The notes below the pieces were generated by a model, which was not told where the DNA came from, made no database searches, and saw nothing but the letters and a program-made list of their open reading frames with translations. A stretch of 64,000 bases of DNA from Pomacea canaliculata. Its lineage: Eukaryota; Mollusca; Gastropoda; Architaenioglossa; Ampullariidae. Positions 57,601-64,000 of the stretch are shown here, piece by piece. How positions within the stretch are numbered: position 1 is the first letter of the stretch; each line of letters opens with the position of its first letter. The position numbers and the translations under genes are program-made. The stretch spans positions 4,329,924 through 4,393,923 of the forward strand of contig NC_037592.1 in NCBI RefSeq assembly GCF_003073045.1. The letters are read 5' to 3'.

Positions 57601-59769
57601 TGCCATTCCGATGTTTGGACAGTTAAGATCGAGATTTAAATCTTTTGCAAGTATCATTTCCATGTCTTCTGGCTCTTTAGCAGGTCGTTGAAGAATGTGG
57701 AATCCCTCACTGTCAAGCTCATTTACATCGGCTCCTTCATCAATAAGATGACTTACAACCACCCAATTTCCATGTTTAGCTGCCACGTGCAAGACTGTAT
57801 CACCACTCTTATTGCGAACAAACAGACGTGCACCTTTCTCAAGAAGCATCTGAAAGATGGGTTTTGATTTGTTTTCGTATCTCAAGGAATCTTGTCTTTG
57901 TGCAAGTCTGTGAAGAATATAAAATCCCTCACTGTCAGGCTGGTTTATGTCACATCCTTTCTCAAGAAGATTTTTAACTATAATCCAGTTGTCATGTTTT
58001 GCTGCCAAATGTAGGGCTGTATCCCCCTCTGAGTTACAAATGCATGGCTTGGCTTCTTTGCTAAGAAGTAATTTAACCATATAATCTTGACGACTTTCTG
58101 AAAATTCACTCTTATACTGTACTATTCGATGAAGGACACTGAAACCCTCACTATCAAGTTGGTTTATGTTTCCAAAAGACTTTTGCTGAATCAAATATTC
58201 CACCACAGGGATGTTTTTATGTTTTGCTGCCAGCTGCAATAACGTGTCACCATTCAAGTCCCGAAAGAAAGTTACTGTATCTTTTTTGAAGAAATGAAAA
58301 TGAGCTTGGTAATCTTTAGCTCTATCTTCAGCAAGTCTTTGAAGAACACAGAATCCTTCGCTGTCGGGTTCATATACACTAAAGTTCTTATTCAAAAGCC
58401 ACCGTATAACTGACCAGTTCTGGTGTTTTGCAGCTAGTTGCAGAAGGTTGTCACCAGCTGGAGTTCGCACATTGACATCTGCCCTTCTATTCACCAAAAG
58501 TCTGAGGATCCCATCTATAGTTTTATTCCATTCTAACTGCACAAGTTTCTGAAGCACTGTAAATCCCAAGCGGTCAGGGCTGTTAACATTTACACCATTC
58601 TTTACCACTTTTCCCACAAAATTCCACTGTCCTAGTCTGACAGCCAAATGCAGCTGCTGGCAGAGTGAAAATCCTTCGAAGCTTCTGGTGCTGTAGACCC
58701 AACTGGGTGATGTCTCATTTGTGACAACCCTGTCAATAACTGTCCAGCCTTCCCTGTCAGGTTCTGTGTCACTAGCTCCATGAGCTAATAACAGATTTAC
58801 ATACTCCCACTTCTTAAGTTTTGCAGCTACATGCACAGCTGTATTTCCTTCTGAATCCTTAGTTGCCAAGCTTGGGCCAGATTCAATAGCTTTCTTCAAC
58901 AATGAAGAGGTAAAAACAGCATTTTGCTGCATCACCAGCGAGTGCAGCACAGTCCTACCATTTTCATCCAGCAGATCACAGCGTGCTCCAAGTGTCAGCA
59001 ACTTTTCTGCAACCAGATTGTTTCCTTCTTTCACTGCTAAATGCAAGGCCGTGTTTCCTTTGCTGTCACGCGTGTCTACGTTCAGGCTGCTTTTCTGCAG
59101 CAATTTGAAAATGACATCGATATTTCCACAGCAAGCAATATTCAATGGAGAACACAATGCCAACAAGTGCAAGAAAGTGTGATTATTCTTGTTGACAATA
59201 TTGATGCTAGCACCCTTATCTAACAAGTCGTTAATCATCTCCCAGTTTTGGCTTTTAACTGCAACATGTGCAGCTGTGTCACCATCTACATTCTTTAAGT
59301 TAATATCGCCGCCCTTTTCAATCACCCTTAGTAGAAGAGAAATGTGCTTATTTGTCTGGCCTTTGGCAAGCCTGTGCACAAGCCCCATGCCATCTTCATC
59401 CAGAGTATTAAGTTCAATATCAGTAGTAAGCAATTCATGGACAAGCCACCAACAATTCACTTTGGCCGCAACAAGAATAAGTATATTATGTATGGCTTTA
59501 TGATCACATTCTGGTATTGTCTTCTTGAAGTTCTCCCATAAAAGGCATAAAATATTAGCACTCAGTCCGCAGTTTTTGTTCATGTACTCACTACGGCCCA
59601 GTATCTGCAGAAAGGCAATCACAATGTCCTTGTCAGGTAGAACCACAAGTTCAGACATGAGAAGTGACACAACTTTCCAGTTCTCACACCTGGCGGCAGA
59701 TATAATAGCCGTGTCTCCATCTTCATCACTCACATCAACATCCATGTCACATGGTATGAGATCATCCAT
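54619..59769 (-). CDS. Giant ankyrin-repeat and SOCS-box protein, copy F (intact)
   Basis: 1716 aa from the first in-frame ATG (59769) to the stop at 54619, uninterrupted. About 20 W-type ankyrin units by eye alternate with EGF/HRLA-type units. A lysine/arginine-rich stretch at about residues 905-925 (KKRERRKGSKTGKRQ) could be a nuclear localisation signal. The SOCS box is at residues 1626-1666: BC-box SLKSLCRLTV is intact, but the Cul5-box reads LPLQ instead of LPLP. A 50-residue tail is rich in Tyr and Asp (YSYDLDYNYRRR). The frame is open for 37 codons upstream of 59769 to a TAA at 59881-59883 without an ATG, and still resembles the first ankyrin of A to C (FCKLAS), so the ancestral start was lost. 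Expected role: substrate receptor for an Elongin-BC/Cullin-5 ubiquitin ligase, with weaker Cul5 selectivity possible. Confidence 0.9.
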   Translation of the reverse strand: MDDLIPCDMDVDVSDEDGDTAIISAARCENWKVVSLLMSELVVLPDKDIVIAFLQILGRSEYMNKNCGLSANILCLLWENFKKTIPECDHKAIHNILILVAAKVNCWWLVHELLTTDIELNTLDEDGMGLVHRLAKGQTNKHISLLLRVIEKGGDINLKNVDGDTAAHVAVKSQNWEMINDLLDKGASINIVNKNNHTFLHLLALCSPLNIACCGNIDVIFKLLQKSSLNVDTRDSKGNTALHLAVKEGNNLVAEKLLTLGARCDLLDENGRTVLHSLVMQQNAVFTSSLLKKAIESGPSLATKDSEGNTAVHVAAKLKKWEYVNLLLAHGASDTEPDREGWTVIDRVVTNETSPSWVYSTRSFEGFSLCQQLHLAVRLGQWNFVGKVVKNGVNVNSPDRLGFTVLQKLVQLEWNKTIDGILRLLVNRRADVNVRTPAGDNLLQLAAKHQNWSVIRWLLNKNFSVYEPDSEGFCVLQRLAEDRAKDYQAHFHFFKKDTVTFFRDLNGDTLLQLAAKHKNIPVVEYLIQQKSFGNINQLDSEGFSVLHRIVQYKSEFSESRQDYMVKLLLSKEAKPCICNSEGDTALHLAAKHDNWIIVKNLLEKGCDINQPDSEGFYILHRLAQRQDSLRYENKSKPIFQMLLEKGARLFVRNKSGDTVLHVAAKHGNWVVVSHLIDEGADVNELDSEGFHILQRPAKEPEDMEMILAKDLNLDLNCPNIGMALKMGVKQQQWNFAKQLVELGTDVKKLDFNVLYLIATQKIDDGRENCTAFINLLLMKGADVTARCPRGDSVFHLAARHDNWEIIEQIFAQRTGGLENVDEPDSEGFTILHRLATSNRGEHFIRILQFLLDNGAKCDKLCPSGDSVMHLAVKHNNWYVIEELLSRKTKSLLVSSAQNKRLKVEHNSQTDQQYLKKRERRKGSKTGKRQIKGFMGKSIRVAFNINAKDADGNTVLHLSIKTKKWSHVYRLLMCGADVSLPDNEGHTAFYWMAAVHDEMVNDPSMCSVLEIFRERAPGTTERDEFGETLIQVAARNKNVEVVELLLDHLDDLNMRDLDGLTILHRVVQCVSPVSLKIVKSLIQRKADIEMTGPKGDTALHLAAQCGNWDVVQELLENGAQAGKADNKGWCVLHRLLMHKFTSKPVISSHQLNPWQNSLRNTSERKLPLVKLMVTTGAKIYKRYKNGLTAQQLALSEREWEVLQFFLKSERKKFWKKRKLVFHELAKDTRVDVQRAKSVTQQLLTIGYNINECEKQGDTPLNLAANYGNWKVVSVFLNHGADASIPDSEGYFVCHRLALDYRTARLSVERLSSILLLLKKNGFDVNQTGPDGKSCAQLAIERKRWALLWHLVECGAKCCFTLREKKITLKNMFRIARNTKDEKTLKSLILHLMEKDDDSCQTLAKRELASLKVSVLHSNWAAARMLVECGVDIRVNDGSTLMMHSLISKYRHCDHMMWLSFLDTLLARGADINSRDKYGKTLLFQICAQHCQDGFDLLIHSLLDRGANPLLADSTGKSVLRCILDLEKSLVLKALVLIIQLGVSTYQPTLTETAKNLDYVMGLEASPTQEALKKKNVKVLEMLVESGASSNRELFELSTQYQVQLSSEDMTGDETQMLDILKRAASQPRSLKSLCRLTVSHTLGCGVRRIDRVKSLPLQDTLQDYMLFSDLLSLYSQSKESNMSENSLSDDYEQHNYFHRGYSYDLDYNYRRRFYYNY
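54750..54900 (-). other. SOCS box of copy F
   Basis: Encodes PRSLKSLCRLTVSHTLG, then RRIDRVKSLPLQDTLQDYML. BC-box residues Leu and Cys (SLxxLC) are present for Elongin C binding. The Cul5-box consensus LPxP has Gln in place of the second Pro. Equivalent boxes lie at about 9910-10032 (B), 23640-23765 (C), 34810-34945 (D) and 44530-44650 (E, frameshifted). Confidence 0.85.
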
Positions 59770-59920
59770 ATTTTCTGAGCGAGAGGATGACAAAGAGTTG
59801 GAAGCCAGCTTGCAGAAGACAAACCTTAGTACCTTGGATGAAATGCACAGAGATTTTTCACTGGGCAGTAAAACTGTGCCTTAAAATCCAAGTAATCAGC
59901 AGCTCATTTTTCCACTGTAT

Positions 59921-59923
59921 CTG
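59921..59923 (-). promoter_or_regulatory. 3' splice acceptor of copy F
   Basis: Minus strand ATATATTTTTGTTTACAG then ATACAGTGG. It shares the CAG/ATA start of exon 2 with copies B and C. It lies 151 nt before the first ATG; the extra length corresponds to the former first-ankyrin coding sequence, now 5'UTR. Confidence 0.6.
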
Positions 59924-60057
59924 TAAACAAAAATATATATTAAAAAAACCTTCAAAAATTTTACATAATTATGCTGAATAATTTATTAAAGTCACATTTT
60001 ACTACTAAATTAAACATTCATAAACATAATTCTTCTTGAAAAATCATTTACCCCAAT

Positions 60058-60345
60058 CTAGCTGTAGGTGGACTTTCCTAAAGAAAAGTTCCACAACAGT
60101 AACACAATGTGGGCATTAACTGGCAGCCAGTGACATTCAAAGGAAGGATGTACCATGGCTTGCCATTCTTTTATGGACGGCATTACAAGCTGTATTATTT
60201 GAACCCTTTTTAATTTGTCCAGTAGGTGGTTAGGGAGATTGATCAGTAGAGAGTTGCAGTAATCCAGCAGGACAATGCAAAAGAAGGCATGAGTTCTTTG
60301 GTGGAAGAACCTAAAAGGAAGAATCAGCAAGACCCAGTCTTGCAA
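60058..60345 (-). mobile_element. LINE (CR1/L2-like) RT C-terminal fragment
   Basis: The minus-strand frame of 95 codons contains LLDYCNSLLINLPNHLLDKL, KRVQ and ECHWLPVNAHI. These match the conserved 'LDYCNSLLYGLPxxLxxxLQRVQNxAARL ... LHWLPVxxRI' segment of CR1/L2/Rex-clade LINEs. Flanking decay shows that it is a dead fragment, not a gene. Confidence 0.8.
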
Positions 60346-61059
60346 AGCTCAAGGAAGATGAATCGACAGACTTCCTTATGTCAGATTCACACATGTCTAA
60401 CAGAAAAACTACAAGTGGACATTGATTCTAACTGAAACAAGTATTCTGCAAAACTTATTCAACATATCTTATATCAAGCAGCCTTCTGTACAATAATTTC
60501 ATGCTACAAGTGATTAAACAAGAGAAAAGTTAGAGACCAATGAAATAATGAAACCCAAGGCTTTTCACTCTACAGAAATATTTTTAAACTATAAGACCCA
60601 CAGATCACACCAATGCTAGGTTATGCTTCTTTGGTACATGGGCTAAACAGTGTATCAGCAGGGAAGAGGGCCTCTTTCATTGCCTGCAGGTTTCCTAGGT
60701 GTAGCAGTGAGAACATCAGATTAGTGCAGGCAGCTTTGCCTTCTCTGTTTGGAAGTGTCAGTAAATACATTTTTTTTTCTTGTTGTTGTTGTTAGAGGAT
60801 TTGTGAAATTTGGGTGATGTCTTAATGCTTCGACAGGCTGCAAAAGAAAATAAAGAATTCCTAAGAAAGAGAAAATGCATCTGCCAAATTTATCCCATCT
60901 GATGCATGGCATAGACAGTAGGTAAGCACTTAATCAAAGAGACCATCTGTGGAAAAGTATCTCAGTCATAACTGAGTAAAAACTGGGGCAAAATCATAAA
61001 GATATCAGTAGCACATTGTAGCAATCTTATAATCAGCTGGAGGTAGGAGGAAGGAGGTA

Positions 61060-61190
61060 GAATGTTCAGTTTTTCCACTTAATATGAGCGGCATTATTCT
61101 GAACCCTTTGAAGCATGTCTAGTACACTCTTATGAGGCTTGATGAATAAAGAGGTGCAGTGAACTGTAAGGACAAAATAAAAATAAAGAT
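61060..61190 (-). mobile_element. Second, more decayed LINE fragment
   Basis: Minus strand across frames gives HCTSLFIKPHKSVLDMLQRV then QNNAAHI. It is the same 'YCNSLL...L..LQRVQNNAARL' segment as the fragment at 60058 but from another copy. Confidence 0.55.
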
Positions 61191-62390
61191 ATAAGCCTTC
61201 TGGTAGCGATAACTGACAGTTCAATGTGACTAATCCTTTAAAGCTCTAAAAAAATGGAGGCTACATGGATGCAAGGCTCCTAAGACAATGATGTTTTTAT
61301 AACGTCACAAAAATTCCTGATGGCTTGGGAAAGAGAGATGTTCACCCCTGAAAAAATAAAAGCAGTGTTCTGCTTCAACTTATTTTTTGTAATGTAATTA
61401 TCTCAGTCTAGCCATCATTCATTTTACTGATCATCTAGGGTTTATTTTTAAGAGTACTGCTTTCTGTGTGGTGGTGCAAATTTAAAGAATATCCTTACCC
61501 CCAAGATAGTTAAGTTAAACATTGTAGGAACAGAAAAGTTTTTAGATTAAGCATGCAAGCAGTTACACATATAGCGATTTAGGTTAGCTATTATCACAGT
61601 AATCTGATTGTACTGTTGTCATGTCAATCTGTGTAAATATTTTATGTCTCTAGGAAAGTTATCACATCCATGATATAGTCATATGCTTGAATTAAAAATA
61701 AAATTGTAAAGTGTCGTTGTTTCTATAAAGGTCTGCAAAACGTAGTCTTGAACGATCAAAATTCAACCAGAATGACACTGCATAAAAAAAATACTATTGA
61801 CTTAAAACAAAAGAATATAAATCGCTGAGTGCAGACGTATGACGGTTGATTGTCGTGTCTTTGTTAATGTGAAGACCAATCCATGTGTGGCTCCATGCTG
61901 TGAGTGAGAAAGAGAAAAAGTAAGAAAAAAAGAGTGGTCAGACAATGAAAATTGGTATTCATTGTAAAGAATCAGCACAGAGATGTGCAATTTTAGAAAG
62001 TAGTTACCACGCGCCATCAGAAAATCCCCAAACGTGCGCAGCTTTGACATCACAAAGCGCAATACCTGTGAATATGAAGAACTTAGCCGATGCATAAAAA
62101 AACATAATAATCTTTATCGGGCTATCATCCGTTCATGGCACGACTTCGTGATTCACTTTCTCTGTTCAACCATGCACTTATTATGGCGTCGCATGCACCC
62201 TCGAAAACATAAACTTTCAATCACAGACCAACATAATTATACTCTCATAGAAGTCTGCGCCTTCAATGTACCATTCTTTCAAAAGATTCCTATCACATAA
62301 ACAAAATATAAAAAAAAGTTTATATCTGTTTTGTTCAAATACCTGACTAGTGATGAACTGCAAAAGTGAAGCCACGCTAGTCGAGTGTTT

Positions 62391-62500
62391 ACCTGCGGTG
62401 ACGTAATTCCTATTTCCCGCTCTTCTAAGGGAAGTCACTCTGTATCGTCGTTGACAGCGGGAAGATAATGCTGTCGACTTCCAACACACCCTGCAAATAT
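62391..62500 (-). promoter_or_regulatory. Candidate first exon and donor of copy F
   Basis: Minus strand CCGCAG/GTAAAC with first intron base at 62392. The exon-like sequence upstream is GC-richer than its surroundings and contains a CRE-like TGACGTAA (plus strand, about 62399-62406) and TTTCCCGC. This is the best candidate to pair with the acceptor at 59921. The evidence is motif-level only. Confidence 0.35.
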
Positions 62501-62681
62501 AGACAATATGTGAGCATCAAAAATATAGGAACACATCCTTAGCCACCTATCACAACACTTCTCTAAATAGTCACTTAGCTAAAATTAGTAAATCATGTCT
62601 ATTTTCAACCACTGAGTACGAAATGGGATATCACCCAAACTTCTGCCAAAGATGTCTAATCTTCAAAGTAACAAAAGAATA

Positions 62682-62874
62682 TATATATACAGGCCAGTTC
62701 TTAGCCCCCGCGGGGCCCGAGGCAAAGGGCATGTGCGGGGCCCTCACGCCACGATCACACGGTTTTAGTTGGGATCCAAAGTCACATATCAATCAAAAGC
62801 GCGGGGCCCTTGAAGCGCGGGGCCCAAGGCAGATGCCTCGTCCGCCTGCCCCTAAGCACGGCCCTGTATATATA
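62682..62874. mobile_element. Short hAT-like MITE with TATATATA duplication
   Basis: Element 62690-62866 (177 bp). It starts CAGGCCAGTTCTTAGCCCCC and ends CCTAAGCACGGCCCTG, with inverted ends (CAGGxC...CTTAG) and GCGGGGCCC/GGGGCCC subterminal repeats. Both sides have TATATATA (62682-62689, 62867-62874), an 8-bp duplication typical of hAT. It was inserted into a TA repeat, so the duplication is only partly informative. Confidence 0.65.
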
Positions 62875-64000
62875 ACCTTCAGCACATTTCTTCCAGGCCA
62901 GAGACATTTAGGTACATTAAGTTAGTATAAACTGAGCACAGGATCGAGGGAATATCTTAACTGTTTTCCTTAATTCTTTGTGTGTGGGCATGTGCGCTAA
63001 TATATATTCCACAGGGCACAATCCAATATGTTATTTCACACCGCAATTAACATGCATACCCCTTTGACATTATTTCTTCCAACAAACAATAATAACCTAA
63101 ATATAAGGGCAAGTAAGGAAGCTATGTGAGAAAACGATATCTTTTCTTCTCATATCTTTTAAATCCATATGCAGTTTTGTCAATATTTCCCACCTTATCA
63201 ATTGAGGCGATAAGAATCACGTACCTCATCCACTCCCGACCCATCCACGGTGATCCACCCTATAAAGAACAATTACATACATGTTCGGTCTGTTTTAGCG
63301 TATCTAATTTGCTGTAGCTTAAAGTCTACTCTCTGCGTTTCTGACGGCGATTTTGTCTGACAAGGTCAGGTGAGGTAAGGGTGTACGCATACATATATAC
63401 TTAATTGCGATCATTTATGCTGCGTGAGTGATTGTTTTATTTATATATATTCTCTTGCAAAAGGATCAATCATGGACCGCGCAAAAAAATATTTTATCAT
63501 TCTCTGTAGGACAAATGTGGAGGTTATTTACAATTCACCCCTCATTTTCCACCTTATAATGTTTTTGTTTTGTTTTGTTTTTTGCGAAATATATTGTTGA
63601 CAAAACTTTAATTAAAACAAGAACTAATTAAAAAGTAGCTCAATAAGATAACGCTTAATTTGTGATTGTCATGTTTGTTTGTAGAATTTTTAGCTTGTAT
63701 TTGCATAAACTTATTTTTGGAAAACAATTTTATCTAGAATATATTTTAAAGAGTAATTAATCTTACTATTATATTCCACGATAAATTAGCTGCCCGTCGA
63801 TCGGTAGCTGAAAACTAATATATGTAGCAGGACAGTAGCTATAGTGTGGGACTATACAAAAGCAGCTGTGTGACTTACGGACCATCAACAATGAAAACCA
63901 CGGAGTTACATTACATAATATAATTATTATAATATCAAACTCCATGGTGAAAACGCTGTGCCGATCGCCCAGGGGCTTACTGCTTTCCGTCAGAGAGACG
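62875..64000. other. Right edge, nothing recognised
   Basis: AT-rich, no open frame with a recognisable domain. I see no further ankyrin-SOCS homology, so copy F appears to be the 5'-most member inside the window. Confidence 0.45.

Larger units (their letters stand above)
59924..62390 (-). other. Probable 5' intron of copy F
   Basis: No gene. It carries two dead LINE fragments (60058-60345, 61060-61190). No conserved block shared with the flanks of A to C was recognised, consistent with F being the oldest branch. Confidence 0.4.

Noticed and set aside
1-64000. Bacterial ankyrin-effector origin (for example an endosymbiont contig)
   Set aside because: No operons or bacterial genes. The SOCS box, spliceosomal signals, LINEs, hAT and pogo elements and microsatellites all indicate an animal nuclear genome.

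Overview
The window looks like animal nuclear DNA, most likely from a mollusc or another lophotrochozoan. It is AT-rich with long non-coding stretches, spliceosomal splice signals, microsatellites, degraded non-LTR retrotransposons of a kind common in gastropod and bivalve genomes, and small non-autonomous DNA transposons (hAT with 8-bp target duplications, pogo/Tigger with TA). I cannot name the species. There is no sign of bacterial genes, rRNA or CRISPR.

The dominant content is one tandem array on the minus strand. It holds six head-to-tail copies (A to F, left to right) of a giant ankyrin-repeat gene whose coding part is a single exon of about 5 to 6 kb. The proteins alternate two ankyrin types: a 'W-type' unit (GDTALHLAA...NWxIVxxLL) and an 'EGF/HRLA-type' unit (DSEGFxVLHRLAQ, variable loop, LLxKGADV). 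They end in a SOCS box with a recognisable BC-box (SLKSLCRLTV) and Cul5-box (LPLPxxLQDY). By family knowledge they should be substrate receptors of Cullin-5/Elongin-BC ubiquitin ligases, like ASB proteins but three to four times longer.

Layout: copy A (1-3760) is open but cut by the left edge. Copy B (9895-15593) has six frame disruptions. Copy C (23605-29591) is full length with one frameshift. Copy D (about 34781-37800) lost about 2 kb of internal coding sequence. Copy E (about 44333-49790) has many frameshifts, including one inside the SOCS box. Copy F (54619-59769) is fully open, 1716 aa. Two much older relics of the C-terminal part lie at about 39560-40240 and 52180-52475. The array therefore shows birth, decay and possible gene conversion.

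The 5' flanks are repeated too. All six copies keep a 3' splice site about 80-150 bp before the start codon, so the genes probably have a spliced, largely non-coding first exon. A, B and C share an ATGCAAAT octamer about 95 bp upstream of a GTAAGC-like donor. Intergenic DNA carries LINE fragments (19.0-19.6, 20.6-21.5, 33.5-33.9, 51.0-51.5, 60.1-60.4, 61.1 kb), three hAT-like MITEs, and a pogo/Tigger relic inside the 5' intron of copy C.

All calls are by eye. Repeat counts, frames and alignments were checked at selected points, not computed genome-wide.
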